Notes: generated by a model not told the origin, from the sequence alone. Shown: positions 16,329 to 25,815, numbered from the stretch's first letter. The stretch: 64,000 bases of DNA from Candidatus Tumulicola scandinaviensis (GCA_003140835.1 PLLA01000121.1:58984-122983); one strand, 5' to 3'. Translations and numbers: made by a program.

Positions 16329-19088
16329 ATGGCGAACCACGCATTCGTGCCCGATATCCCAACCGGCACCGTTACCTTTGCCTTTACCGACATCGAAGGC
16401 AGTACGGAGCGCTGGGAACGTGACCGCTCGGCGATGGAAACGGCGGTGCGCCGTCACGACGCCCTCGTTCGCGAGGCGATCGTCAACCACGATGGCTACG
16501 CGTTCAAAGCCGCGGGCGATTCGTTCTGCGCCGCATTTTCGCACCCGGCCGATGCGGTGGCCGCGATGCTCGACGCACAGCGCGCGCTCGCTGCCGAGGA
16601 TTTTTCAGCCGTCAACGGGCTTCGAGTACGCGCAGCTATTCACACCGGAACCGCCGACGAACGCGATGGCGATTACTTTGGGCCGGCCGTCAATCGCATC
16701 GCGCGCCTGTTGGCCATCGGCCACGGCGGCCAAACGCTCGTTTCCGGCGTGACCGGCACGATCGTGCAAGCCGAACTCCCCGCACAGGTAACGCTGCACG
16801 ATCTGGGCGAGCACCGGCTCAAAGATCTCACCGCGCGAGAGCGCGTCTACCAACTCGACGCACCCGGTCTTCCGACCGAGTTTCCCGCACTGCGGTCGTT
16901 GGGTACGCGCTCGAACAACTTACCGGTTCAATTGACGTCGTTCGTTGGCCGCGAGCGCGAACTATCGGAGATCGTCGCGCTGGTTCGGGAAAATCGCTTG
17001 GTAACGTTGATCGGGTCGGGCGGCGTCGGCAAAACGCGCACGGCGCTCCAAGTGGCCGCCGAGCTGCTGGACGATTTCGACGACGGCGTTTGGTTCGTCG
17101 ACCTCGCACCATTGTCGAACGGCGATCACATTCCGTGGACGGTCGCGCACGCTCTCGGCACGGCGCTGGCCACCGGCGGCGATCCAATCGACGAACTCGT
17201 ACGGGTGCTCAAACCCAAGAACGCGTTGCTGCTCTTCGACAACGGCGAACATTTGGTCGAGCCGGTCGCCGGAATCGTTCTCGCCGCGCTGGAAGCGTGT
17301 CCGCGCGTTAAGATCCTGGCATCCAGCCGGCAAGGCCTCGACATCTCCGGCGAGCAGACGTACCGGTTGCCGTCGCTCGACGTTCCGGCCGCGGTCGCGC
17401 TTTTCGCCGAACGTGCGCGCAGCGTCGACGAACGATTTGCGCTCACCGGCGAGAGCGCCGCCACGGTCGCCGAGATCTGCAACCGGATCGACGGGATACC
17501 GCTCGCCATCGAGCTCGCCGCATCGCGAACTGCCGTCCTGAGCGTAAAGCAGCTCTTGGAAAAGCTGAACGAGCGGTTCCGCTTGCTCTCCCAAAAAAGC
17601 AGCCGCCGCCTCCCGCGTCAGCAAACGCTGCGCGCGCTGATCGATTGGAGCTTCGACCTACTCGACGAAGACGAGCGCAAGGTGCTTCGGCGCTTGTCGG
17701 CGTTCGCCGGCGGATGGACGCTGCAGGCGGCCACCGCAGTGTGCGCGGACGATGCGATCGACGAGTGGCAGGTTTTCGAGCTGCTCTCCACGCTGGTCTC
17801 GAAATCTCTGGTCGTCGCCGAATACGGCGGCGACGATCGCCGCTACCACCTGCTGAATTCCATTCGCGACTATGGCCGAGAGCGCTTGGAAGCGGCCGGC
17901 GAAGCGGCCGAGATCGCAACCAAACACGCGCGCTATTTCGCTGAGTTTGCGGCAAGCCTCAGTTCGCTGGTCGACGCACTGGAAGACGTTCGGTGGCAAC
18001 GCGCGCTTGCGCCGGAACTCGACAACCTTCGAGCCGCCCTCGACTGGACGGTCTTTCGCGGCAACGACGCGGCTACCGGATTGCGTTTGCTCGCACAGCT
18101 CGAATGGCCGGAGCTGTTGGCCACCCCGCAAGAAGCGGTGCAGTGGTTTGATGCGGCCGCCGGTCCGCTCGACGCGGTCGTCGCGGAAGCGACGCGCGCA
18201 CGCGTCATTCGCCATCACGTTCGGTTGGAATGGCTGGTAGGACGCGCGACCGCCGACCGCGAGCGCCACGCGATCGGCGGACTCGCGCTGGCACGCGCGT
18301 CCGCCGATCCCGACGCGACCGCACACGCTTTAGCGATTCTCGGCAGCGTCTATCGCGATGCCGGGCGATTCGACGACGCCGAACGGCTCTTCGAAGAAGC
18401 CTACGCTGCGGCGCCGGCGCTTTCCCCAATTACCCTTAACGCGCTGCTGCGCAACTGGGCGGTGACCAACCTGCAGCGCGGCGACGTCGACACGGCTCGC
18501 CGGCGCTTCATCGAAGTCGCCGAGCGGGAGCGACCAGGGAGTGAAGCGCACGCGAGCGCGTTGCTCAACATCGGCGAACTCGAATTTGCGGTTGGAAACG
18601 TCGAAGCCGCCCGGGCCGCCGCGCGTAAGGCGCGAGAAACGCTCGATCGTCTTAACGCCGCGCCGCTCGGGCTCGCCGTCTGCAACCTCGCCGCCTACGC
18701 GATGGCCGTCGACGAGTTCGATGAAGCCCGCGAGCTTCTGCGCGAGGCGCTCACGTTGCTCAAACAAACCGGCGCCCGCTGGATGACGACGGCACTGGAG
18801 CATCACGCGTTGCTCGGCGGGCTGCGCGGCGAACACGACCGCGCCGCCATTCTGGTCGGCTTTACGAACGCGCGGTATTCCGGCGCCGATGTGCGCCAAA
18901 AGACCGAGCAAATCGGATACGACCGCCTGATGCGGCTTCTATCGGCGTTTTTCGCTGAAAACGAACTCGCGCGGCGGTTGAATGAAGGCGCTAGCTTGAG
19001 TGACGAGCAGGCGCTGGAGCACGCCGCCGCGATAAACGAACCTCAGGCGACAAGCACGGCGGCGACCGCCGCCGAGAAACGAGAATAG
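16329..19088 (+). CDS. Class III adenylyl cyclase fused to STAND NTPase and TPR domains
   Basis: Residues 12-175 are a cyclase homology domain with all catalytic positions: metal Asp21 and Asp64, adenine-selecting Lys60, and Asn122/Arg126 in 'GPAVNRIARLL'. It should therefore make cAMP. Residues 200-530 are an NB-ARC/STAND ATPase: Walker A GSGGVGKT at 229-236, 'NALLLFDNGEHL' as Walker B, and 'CNRIDGIPLAIELAA' as the GxP motif. The rest is helical TPR-like repeats to residue 919. No LuxR or winged-helix DNA-binding domain is present, unlike many relatives. The gene is divergent from coxM, so it may sense a ligand and set cAMP for cox expression, which is inference. Confidence 0.9.
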   Translation: MANHAFVPDIPTGTVTFAFTDIEGSTERWERDRSAMETAVRRHDALVREAIVNHDGYAFKAAGDSFCAAFSHPADAVAAMLDAQRALAAEDFSAVNGLRVRAAIHTGTADERDGDYFGPAVNRIARLLAIGHGGQTLVSGVTGTIVQAELPAQVTLHDLGEHRLKDLTARERVYQLDAPGLPTEFPALRSLGTRSNNLPVQLTSFVGRERELSEIVALVRENRLVTLIGSGGVGKTRTALQVAAELLDDFDDGVWFVDLAPLSNGDHIPWTVAHALGTALATGGDPIDELVRVLKPKNALLLFDNGEHLVEPVAGIVLAALEACPRVKILASSRQGLDISGEQTYRLPSLDVPAAVALFAERARSVDERFALTGESAATVAEICNRIDGIPLAIELAASRTAVLSVKQLLEKLNERFRLLSQKSSRRLPRQQTLRALIDWSFDLLDEDERKVLRRLSAFAGGWTLQAATAVCADDAIDEWQVFELLSTLVSKSLVVAEYGGDDRRYHLLNSIRDYGRERLEAAGEAAEIATKHARYFAEFAASLSSLVDALEDVRWQRALAPELDNLRAALDWTVFRGNDAATGLRLLAQLEWPELLATPQEAVQWFDAAAGPLDAVVAEATRARVIRHHVRLEWLVGRATADRERHAIGGLALARASADPDATAHALAILGSVYRDAGRFDDAERLFEEAYAAAPALSPITLNALLRNWAVTNLQRGDVDTARRRFIEVAERERPGSEAHASALLNIGELEFAVGNVEAARAAARKARETLDRLNAAPLGLAVCNLAAYAMAVDEFDEARELLREALTLLKQTGARWMTTALEHHALLGGLRGEHDRAAILVGFTNARYSGADVRQKTEQIGYDRLMRLLSAFFAENELARRLNEGASLSDEQALEHAAAINEPQATSTAATAAEKRE

Positions 19089-19093
19089 CACCA

Positions 19094-19276
19094 ATGGCCA
19101 CCGCCCACGAACAAGCTTCCGCAGAACTCCACGCTCACGGACATTCAATCGACGAACTTCACCATAAGCTCGCCGCGCTGCCCGGCGTCGACAAAGAACG
19201 GCTGCACAAGGCGGTCGACAAGTTCAAAGCCGCCCACAAGCAATTTAGCGACGACGCTCTCGGCTGCATGAACTAA
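19094..19276 (+). CDS. Small His-rich helical protein of unknown function
   Basis: Sixty codons begin 5 bases after the cyclase stop. The product is charged and mostly helical ('ELHAHGHSIDELHHKLAAL', 'KERLHKAVDKFKAAHKQF') with seven histidines and a C-terminal 'DDALGCMN'. No family is recognised. Tight spacing and strand suggest it is cotranslated with the cyclase protein. The helical amphipathic pattern and GC-rich third positions support a real gene. A metal-binding or protein-interaction role would fit the histidines, but there is no direct evidence. Confidence 0.6.
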   Translation: MATAHEQASAELHAHGHSIDELHHKLAALPGVDKERLHKAVDKFKAAHKQFSDDALGCMN

Positions 19277-19280
19277 CGCG

Positions 19281-20801
19281 CTAGGCGGGCTGCGCTCCGA
19301 GCGCGTCCGCGATCGCACTTCCAATCGGGACGCCGAGTCCGGTGCACGGATTCCAGGGCGCACCCGCCCCAAAACGGTCGTTGCTTCCCTCCGTAATTGA
19401 GTGGAAGAGCCCGTGGTGCGACCGTTCGTAGAGCAACGGCGAGAAAAAGCCGATCGGCGTTCCCAGGTGCGCGTTGATCCGCGCCGCCAATGCCGCCCAC
19501 ATCGGCGCCACTGCACTGGTGCCGCCCATGGCCAACTCCACACCGTTGAGGATGCCATAATAGCCGGGCGTTTGTTGCGCGGCAACGTCGGGCACTCCGC
19601 GACCGGCGGGCACGCCGTAGTGCGATGCCGACGATCCCGCAACGGTTTGCCACGCGGGAGTCGCAAAACGCTCGCTGAAACCGCCACCGGTTTTCTTCCA
19701 TGCTCGCTCGGCATTTGCCGCGGTGATTTCCGTCGCTCCGCAAGCGATGGCGAACGGGCTGGAAGCCGGCGCCAGCACATGTGCATTCCCGGCGGCATCG
19801 AGTTCGGCGCCGTTGTCTCCCGACGCACAAAAGACGCTCACGCCCAGAAGTGCCGCCACTGCAAACAGCTCGTCGAGAATCGCCAGCGCGACCGGCGTCC
19901 AAAGATGCTCGGGCCATCCGTAACTGATCGACAACACCGAGGGTGCGAGCTCGTCGTCGAAGAGCGCCGTGCGGACGGCGTCGAGAAAGCCGCGCTCGTC
20001 GTTGGGTGCCTCGTAGACCACGACGCGCGCACCCGGAGCGAGCGACGCAATGATCTGAACGTCGAGCGCTGCCTCGAGATCCTTGACCGTTTCCAATTCG
20101 TGTTCGACGACCGCATTGTCCACGCGCTTCACGATGGGCACGGGTGGTGTGAGTTTTTGCGCCGCCATGCAACGATCGAAGTCGGCGGCGTTGAAGACGC
20201 CGTTGAGCTGCAGCACGCCGACCGTCTGACCGCTCCCGTCGCCGGGGGGAAACGCGTAGCGCGCGACAACGTCGCGCGCTTTGAGCGGCGTAACGCTCCG
20301 CTGCAACGACGTGAGCTTGCGCGAGCGCGGCCATTGGTGCAAGCCGAAAATGCCGCGCACGATGGCGACGATCTCGGGAGGGACGTGCAACGCTCCGGAG
20401 CGGTGGCGAAAGCGCCGCTGACCCTCGTCTTCGAAAATCGCAACCGTCGCTCCAAACGCGTCGATCAGCCGGTCGATCGACCCACTGACCGTCACCGATC
20501 TCCAGTGCGAATTTCCGACGGTGATTCCTAAGCCCTCGCAGTAGCGCTGCAAGACGGCGACGTCGGCGGGGTCGGCATCGGTCTGGCCTTTGAGCGTACT
20601 CCGCGTGGCGTAGGTGCGACGCAACGGTGCAACGCTCCCGAGCGTGCGTGCGGCGTCTTCATCGAGATCGCCGCCGCGGCGCGGGCGCAGCCACGCCGTC
20701 AACAGCACTTCGGAGTCCGCCGATACCGAATCGGCTTTACGGCTTCCCGGCCAAATCGCGCGTTCCGTGCCCGGTAGCGGAACGCGCTTTTCCTCGCTCA
20801 T
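19281..20801 (-). CDS. Sedolisin (S53) serine-carboxyl peptidase with propeptide
   Basis: The 506-residue product has the S53 layout: a Pro-kumamolisin activation domain (residues about 30-170) and the peptidase domain. The catalytic residues are Glu243 and Asp247 in 'DLEAALDVQ', oxyanion Asp329 in 'ASGDNG', and Ser429 in 'MGGTSAVAP'. A C-terminal 'NPCTGLGVP' fits the calcium site. These enzymes cleave proteins at low pH outside the cell. The N-terminus (MSEEKRVPLPGTERAIWPG) lacks a classical signal peptide, as in kumamolisins, so the export route is unclear. Convergent with the small 60-residue gene. Confidence 0.95.
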   Translation of the reverse strand: MSEEKRVPLPGTERAIWPGSRKADSVSADSEVLLTAWLRPRRGGDLDEDAARTLGSVAPLRRTYATRSTLKGQTDADPADVAVLQRYCEGLGITVGNSHWRSVTVSGSIDRLIDAFGATVAIFEDEGQRRFRHRSGALHVPPEIVAIVRGIFGLHQWPRSRKLTSLQRSVTPLKARDVVARYAFPPGDGSGQTVGVLQLNGVFNAADFDRCMAAQKLTPPVPIVKRVDNAVVEHELETVKDLEAALDVQIIASLAPGARVVVYEAPNDERGFLDAVRTALFDDELAPSVLSISYGWPEHLWTPVALAILDELFAVAALLGVSVFCASGDNGAELDAAGNAHVLAPASSPFAIACGATEITAANAERAWKKTGGGFSERFATPAWQTVAGSSASHYGVPAGRGVPDVAAQQTPGYYGILNGVELAMGGTSAVAPMWAALAARINAHLGTPIGFFSPLLYERSHHGLFHSITEGSNDRFGAGAPWNPCTGLGVPIGSAIADALGAQPA

Positions 20802-20928
20802 AACGTGTTACTTCGCCTCAAGAGGCGGCGCGCTTTCCTGATCCTTGCGTAAGCCGGCTTGGTGACAGGTCGCATGCCGGCCGGCCGCAAACCACCGAAA
20901 TCCGGGTTCCTGACTCAAGGGGGCCATT

Positions 20929-21597
20929 ATGACGTTTGCGTTTCGCTGCGGAACCATCGCTGCGCTGGTTTCGGCCACATCGCTGGCAGGATGCGCCGGC
21001 GGCTCGACACTCGTTCCTTTGCAGCCATCGGCACCGGCTGCGAACGCATTTTCGTTCGTCAACGCACGTTTGCCGAACGCCGGCCCGCCTCCATGCAAAG
21101 GGCAAAAAAACACCAAACAGTACGCCACCGTCGGACCGCAAGGCATCTCGACCAAGGGCGGTTCGCTGTGTCTGCCCGCCTTCGGCGGCTGGGGCGGCTC
21201 GATCCAGTACCCCAACGTCAACGAGGGCGCTCAGGCGTATTTCACGACCAGCACGACCGCGTATCAGCCCGGCCTCTTTCCGCCGCCGGGCTCGATGACG
21301 CCGCTCTTTTACATTCAGTTCTCCTTTAGCGCAAACGTGACGTTCGGATCGAAGCTTCCGGCCGGCAACGGGATTGCGAGCGAGAAAGTGATTCCGCTGA
21401 AAGCCTATACCGCCGAGTCCGCACTCGCCTTCGGCAGCCTTTGGGAACCATTCGGGTCCTGTTACTCGATTGCCAAGAAGGTCAAGTACGGCGGCGGAAT
21501 CGGGCGCGTCGGGTCGATGTTCTTAGGCAAGCACATGACGCCGTCGTCCGGGGTGATCGAGATTTATCAAGGCAAGCTCGTCGGCAACAAGTGTTGA
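20929..21597 (+). CDS. Putative lipoprotein of unknown function
   Basis: The start ATG follows an AAGGGGG ribosome site. The 222-residue product has a lipoprotein signal with lipobox LAGC and lipidated Cys22, a Pro/Ala-rich spacer, and then a Gly/Tyr-rich domain ('GFGGWGGSIQYPNV' type stretch, 'TPLFYIQFSFSANVTFG', 'GGGIGRVGSMFL'). Further cysteines at CKGQ, LCLP, SCYS and NKC could form two disulfides. No family is recognised. The organisation, an N-terminal Cys anchor and a beta-rich exterior domain, points to the outer face of the cytoplasmic membrane or the outer membrane. It stands alone between convergent neighbours. Confidence 0.72.
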   Translation: MTFAFRCGTIAALVSATSLAGCAGGSTLVPLQPSAPAANAFSFVNARLPNAGPPPCKGQKNTKQYATVGPQGISTKGGSLCLPAFGGWGGSIQYPNVNEGAQAYFTTSTTAYQPGLFPPPGSMTPLFYIQFSFSANVTFGSKLPAGNGIASEKVIPLKAYTAESALAFGSLWEPFGSCYSIAKKVKYGGGIGRVGSMFLGKHMTPSSGVIEIYQGKLVGNKC

Positions 21598-21601
21598 CGG
21601 C

Positions 21602-22132
21602 TTAGAGTTTTCCGCTCGCGATATACGTGACGATGTCCCAGGCATTGCGAATGCCGACGAACACCAGCAACAACGCCCCTCCCGCAAGGGCGAACAGCGC
21701 CTGCACCGGGTCGAACGGTAGCCCGATCGCGCCGCCGGAAATGGCCGCATAGCCTGCGAACGGAAGAATCGTGTACCAGATCCAGTCCTCGAGATCGGCC
21801 ACGTAGGTGCTCAGCTGTCGCGTCCAATGCATGATTCGTAAAACGTAGACGATCCCGTAGAGGCCGATCGCCGCTACGACGACGGCCGGGTAGGCAAGCG
21901 ATCTCCACGGCGCGCAGAGCAACGCCGATACGAGCAATGCCGTGCCGAAGTGCACGACGGTAGGCGTACTGAACGTGGAAATGCCGGCCTGCGAGTTCTC
22001 ACGCCGTTCCGTTGCGGTCACCAGCGTGATGACCACGAACATCAAGCCGGTCAACGCCGCCGCTGCCGAGCCCGCGACCACAAAAAAGCTCGACCACGGA
22101 ACGAGAAACGACGACGCATTATAGGCCACCAA
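21602..22132 (-). CDS. Small integral membrane protein, about five TM helices
   Basis: The 176-residue product has hydrophobic segments at roughly residues 10-40, 62-80, 82-105, 120-140 and 143-165 (for example 'AALTGLMFVVITLVTA' and 'ALFALAGGALLLVFVG'). Positive charges sit between segments 1 and 2 (TERREN) and after segment 3 (RIMHWTR). No family name can be given with certainty. Its start overlaps the amine oxidase gene by 14 bases, so both are transcribed together. The function is unknown. Confidence 0.72.
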   Translation of the reverse strand: MVAYNASSFLVPWSSFFVVAGSAAAALTGLMFVVITLVTATERRENSQAGISTFSTPTVVHFGTALLVSALLCAPWRSLAYPAVVVAAIGLYGIVYVLRIMHWTRQLSTYVADLEDWIWYTILPFAGYAAISGGAIGLPFDPVQALFALAGGALLLVFVGIRNAWDIVTYIASGKL

Positions 22133-23465
22133 CGTCTCCTTTCGGTGACGCAGTTCGCAACGCCGCCACTACTTCTTCGGCCGCCCGTTCGCCGGTTTCC
22201 AACGCTCCGCTGACCGTGCCGCCCTGTCCGTCGAACGACGTCGCCTCACCGGCGAAGAACAACGCACCGTCGACCGATTCCGCGAGCGCCTCTCGAGCGT
22301 TGCCGCCGCCGGCAGTCACGTAGCTATATGCGCCGCACGCAAACGGGTCGCCGCTCCAATCGTGCACCGCACTCCATACCAGCTCGCTGCGCGCGAGTGT
22401 GGTCGCGTCGAACAACGCGCCGAACCCCGCAACCGCGCGGTCGACGATGTCCACTTCTGGGACGTTGCGCAGTGCCGCGGTGCCGGGGCCGCCCGACCAC
22501 GCGGTGACCAGACGGCTGCGCAGCGGCATCTGCGTCCAGTACGCCATGAACGGCGGCGTGCCGCTGCGAAAAAAAGCAGCGTCGCGATAGCGGCCTTCGT
22601 GAAGCCGCTCCCAGAACGGCGAGCGAAAGCCCATGACGACCTTAACGACGTGACCCATCTCGATGCAACTCAGCGCCGCGCGCTTTGCGGCGGGCAGTTC
22701 GGGATCGAACACGACGCCGCCGGCGCCGTCACCACCGCGCAGGATGCCGGCCGGGAGCGTCACGACTGCTGCCCGTGCACGAACGGTGCGCGAAACTCCG
22801 TCGTTGCCGGCGTACTCGACGATAACGTCGCCACGCCGCCATACGATGCGGCGCACGACCGCGTTCAGAAACAGCCGAACCCCGGCATCGACGCAGTGCG
22901 CCCGCAGAAAGTCGAAGGCGGGAGCATAACCGCCGACCGGTCGCGCGCTCGTCGAGTCGGTACCTGACTGCAGCTCGTCGGCGATTGCGCGAACGCTAGC
23001 GATCGCAGGGTCGGCTGCCTCGAAACCTTCGACGAAAGCCCGCGCCGCCGCGACGCTGCCGCGCAGCGCTTCGTCACGTTCGAATCGCCGCAAAAACCGT
23101 TCGACGCTCTCATCGTGCGCGAGCGCACTCGCTCGTTCCAACGTCGCCGCGGCGGCCGCGGCGAAATCGTCCTCCTCGCGCACCAACTCGCCGCTTTCAT
23201 CGCGCACCCACGATTCGCCGCCGGTCGCGATAGCGGCCGATCCGGCTTCGCGGAGCAATCGCATCGTCGTTTCGGCCGGACCGTGGATGAACTCCGCGCC
23301 GAGTTCGGCCGGAGGTTCCGCTGCTTCGAACGCACGCCACCGTACGCGCCCGCCGGTGCGATCGCGCGCCTCCAGCAAGACCACGCGCAGGGAGCCCGCC
23401 GCCAACCTGCGCGCCGCCGCCAATCCGGCCGCTCCGGCACCGATGACGACCGCGTCAGCATCCAT
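22119..23465 (-). CDS. FAD-dependent amine oxidase (flavin monoamine oxidase family)
   Basis: The start ATG 23465 places the FAD-binding fingerprint at the N-terminus: 'AVVIGAGAAGLAAARRLAA' ends in 'VVLLEARDRTGGRV'. The C-terminal FAD block is 'GALFFAGEATSFDGQGG'. The 448-residue length matches the family, which oxidises primary or polyamines to aldehydes with release of ammonia and H2O2, or acts as polyamine oxidase. Substrate cannot be told. It has no export signal visible. The membrane protein gene downstream is translated from its last codons. Upstream is the divergent DUF1345 gene. Confidence 0.9.
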   Translation of the reverse strand: MDADAVVIGAGAAGLAAARRLAAGSLRVVLLEARDRTGGRVRWRAFEAAEPPAELGAEFIHGPAETTMRLLREAGSAAIATGGESWVRDESGELVREEDDFAAAAAATLERASALAHDESVERFLRRFERDEALRGSVAAARAFVEGFEAADPAIASVRAIADELQSGTDSTSARPVGGYAPAFDFLRAHCVDAGVRLFLNAVVRRIVWRRGDVIVEYAGNDGVSRTVRARAAVVTLPAGILRGGDGAGGVVFDPELPAAKRAALSCIEMGHVVKVVMGFRSPFWERLHEGRYRDAAFFRSGTPPFMAYWTQMPLRSRLVTAWSGGPGTAALRNVPEVDIVDRAVAGFGALFDATTLARSELVWSAVHDWSGDPFACGAYSYVTAGGGNAREALAESVDGALFFAGEATSFDGQGGTVSGALETGERAAEEVVAALRTASPKGDVGGL

Positions 23466-23554
23466 GCACGGGAATATACCGCGCTGCGGACCACCTCCGT
23501 TATTTGGCAGGCGGCAGGAACCGGCCGCAGCCGGGCAGACTGCACGGCGTAAGG

Positions 23555-24220
23555 ATGAAGACTCGAGCGCTCGTCCCGATCGCCGTGTCGGGGGCCACGG
23601 CAGTCGCTGCAGCATTTCTGCTGGTACTGTTCGCGCCGCATTGGCTGCAGAGTATGGTTCGGATCGTTGCCGTCTACGACGCGGCTGCCCTCGCGATTCT
23701 GGCGTTCTACTGGACGGTCGTCATGCAAAGCGACGCCGCCCAGACCAAGGCGCGCGCGGCGGCGCAGGATCCGGGTCGCAACGCGGCCTTCGCCATCGTG
23801 TTGACGGCGGTCGTTTTCGGCTTCGTTTCCGCGTTCGCCATCCTCGGACCCGGGCCGCACGACCGGCTCCCGGAACACGAGGTCGCGATCTACGTGCTGG
23901 GCTTCGGCGCCGTCGTCCTGGGCTGGCTGCTCATCCACACGATCTTCGTGTTTCGTTACGCGCATCTCTACTATCGCGACCGCGACCGGAACCTGAGAAG
24001 CGACGGTGGCCTCGTTTTTCCAGGCACCCCGGAACCGAGCGACGTCGACTTCGCGTACTTCTCGTTCGTCATCGGGATGACGTTTCAAGTTTCCGACGTG
24101 CAGATCACCGATCGAGGCATTCGGCGCCTCGTGCTCGCGCACGGGCTCATTTCCTTCGGCTATAACACGGCCATTCTCGCGCTCGTCGTTAACGTGGTCT
24201 CCAACCTGCTGCACGCATGA
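23555..24220 (+). CDS. DUF1345 membrane protein
   Basis: The 221-residue product has about five membrane segments and the DUF1345 block 'DVDFAYFSFVIGMTFQVSDV', preceded by 'LYYRDRDRNLRSDGGLVFPG', which are the family's most conserved parts. The function of DUF1345 is unknown; no catalytic motif is seen. ATG 23555 is chosen since it begins the first hydrophobic segment; an in-frame upstream codon at 23504 would add 17 charged residues. The last four bases overlap the antiporter start (ATGA), so the pair is cotranslated and may share a physiological role in ion homeostasis. Confidence 0.85.
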   Translation: MKTRALVPIAVSGATAVAAAFLLVLFAPHWLQSMVRIVAVYDAAALAILAFYWTVVMQSDAAQTKARAAAQDPGRNAAFAIVLTAVVFGFVSAFAILGPGPHDRLPEHEVAIYVLGFGAVVLGWLLIHTIFVFRYAHLYYRDRDRNLRSDGGLVFPGTPEPSDVDFAYFSFVIGMTFQVSDVQITDRGIRRLVLAHGLISFGYNTAILALVVNVVSNLLHA

Positions 24221-25815
24221 GCGTCGCCGCGTTCGTCGTCGCCTTCATTTCAATTATCGCGCTGGTCGCGATCGCGAACCGCATCAACGTGGCTTATCCG
24301 ATCGTGGTCGTGCTGGGCGGCATGCTGATCGGCTTCATTCCCGGCGTACCGACCGTCACGTTGCCGCCCGATCTCGTGTTGGTCGTTTTCTTGCCTCCAT
24401 TGCTGTATTGGGAAAGCGTGACCGCGCCGACCAGTGAGTTTCGTGCCGGCGCATGGTGGATTTTCCAAATGGCCTTCGGGCTCGTCGTGGTGACGACGGT
24501 GGTCGTCGCCGCGGTAGCTCACGCGGTCGTGCCGGGAATGTCGTGGGGCGTCGCCTTCGTGCTCGGCGCAATCGTCTCGTCGACCGATGAAGTCGCGTTC
24601 GCCGCGATTGCCGATCAGCTCAACGTCCCGCGCCACATCATCGGGACGATCGAAGGCGAGAGCCTCGTCAACGACGCCACGTCGCTGATTCTCTACGGCG
24701 TCGGAATCGCGGCCGTCGTGGGCGCGTCCTTTTCGATTCTCCATGCGGCGGGAGCATTGGCTCTGGCGGTAATCGAAGCGGTCGCCATCGGCCTGGCGGC
24801 CGGCGGCATCGCGGTCCTTGCGTGGCGCACGATTAAGGATCAAACGCTGCAAGGGGCGATCTCGATCGTGATTCCCTTCGTGGCCTACCTGCCGGCGTAC
24901 TATATCGGCGCGTCGGCAGTCTTAGCGACCGTCACTGCCGGACTCTTCGTCACCCGTTTTACGCCCAGCGTTCTGAAACCTCAAGCACGCGAGTTGGTCA
25001 CCGGATTTTGGGTCACGATCGTGTTCTTGCTCAACGCGTTCATCTTCGTCGAGGTCGGCATCTCCTTTCATCAAATTCTGTTGCGCCTGCACGAATATTC
25101 GCCCGGTCAACTGCTCCTATGGGCCGGCGCCGTAGCCGCAGCTTGCATCGGAGTGCGGCTGGCGTGGACGTTCGCTCAAGGGCTGATGCCGGCCACCAAC
25201 GAGCCGGAGCACGTCGAGGGGAAAGCCGAATGGTCGCACGTCGCCATCCTGGCTTGGACCGGTATGCGCGGCGGCGTTTCGCTCGCGGCTGCGTTTGCGA
25301 TTCCGCTCGAGACGTCGGCCGGACCGTTTCCATTTCGCGACCTGCTCATCTTCATTACATTCGTCGTTCTGCTGGCGACCTTAGTTGGCCAGGGCGGCAC
25401 GCTCCCGTTTCTCATTCGCAAACTCGGGGTCAAAGACGACGGCGCGGACGAACGCGAGGAACAGATCGCGCTGGCGGCGACTTCACGCGCGGCGCTCAAG
25501 CATCTTCGCGAACTCGAACGCGAAGGCCGGATTCCGCTCAGCATCATCGAGCTGCTGCGCAAGCGCTTTCGCGCGCGATGGGCGGAGTTCGGATCCGACG
25601 AGCGCCGTCCCGACGCCGCGACGCTCACCGCGTCGTACCGCCAAACCGAGTGCGAGGTCCTCGACGTGCAGCGCCGCGAACTCATCACGTTACGCGATCG
25701 CGGCAAAGTCGATAACACCGTCCTGCGGAAGATCCAGCGGATTCTCGACTTGGAGACGGTGGCAATCCAGCTGCTCGGCACCACCGGTCACTCGTCAATC
25801 GAAGACGAGGACTAA
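24217..25815 (+). CDS. CPA1-type Na+/H+ antiporter with a cytoplasmic C-terminal domain
   Basis: The first 400 residues hold about twelve membrane helices of the Na_H_exchanger fold. The ion site shows as 'SSTDEVAFAAI' near residue 122 and 'EGESLVNDATSLI' near residue 147, the family's TD and ND motifs. The block 'GMRGGVSLAAAFAIP' is also conserved. The last 120 residues are a charged helical cytoplasmic region ('RAALKHLRELEREGR', 'VDNTVLRKIQRILDLE') like the tails of NhaP and YjcE homologues. The protein exchanges Na+ or K+ for H+. ATGA overlap links it to the DUF1345 gene. Confidence 0.92.
   Translation: MSVAAFVVAFISIIALVAIANRINVAYPIVVVLGGMLIGFIPGVPTVTLPPDLVLVVFLPPLLYWESVTAPTSEFRAGAWWIFQMAFGLVVVTTVVVAAVAHAVVPGMSWGVAFVLGAIVSSTDEVAFAAIADQLNVPRHIIGTIEGESLVNDATSLILYGVGIAAVVGASFSILHAAGALALAVIEAVAIGLAAGGIAVLAWRTIKDQTLQGAISIVIPFVAYLPAYYIGASAVLATVTAGLFVTRFTPSVLKPQARELVTGFWVTIVFLLNAFIFVEVGISFHQILLRLHEYSPGQLLLWAGAVAAACIGVRLAWTFAQGLMPATNEPEHVEGKAEWSHVAILAWTGMRGGVSLAAAFAIPLETSAGPFPFRDLLIFITFVVLLATLVGQGGTLPFLIRKLGVKDDGADEREEQIALAATSRAALKHLRELEREGRIPLSIIELLRKRFRARWAEFGSDERRPDAATLTASYRQTECEVLDVQRRELITLRDRGKVDNTVLRKIQRILDLETVAIQLLGTTGHSSIEDED

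Noticed and set aside
20802-20928. Possible c-di-GMP or other riboswitch before the lipoprotein gene
   Set aside because: Some short GC-rich stems and a CGCAAACC-like box can be seen, but the conserved order of known aptamers is not present. Without a covariance search there is no basis to call it.
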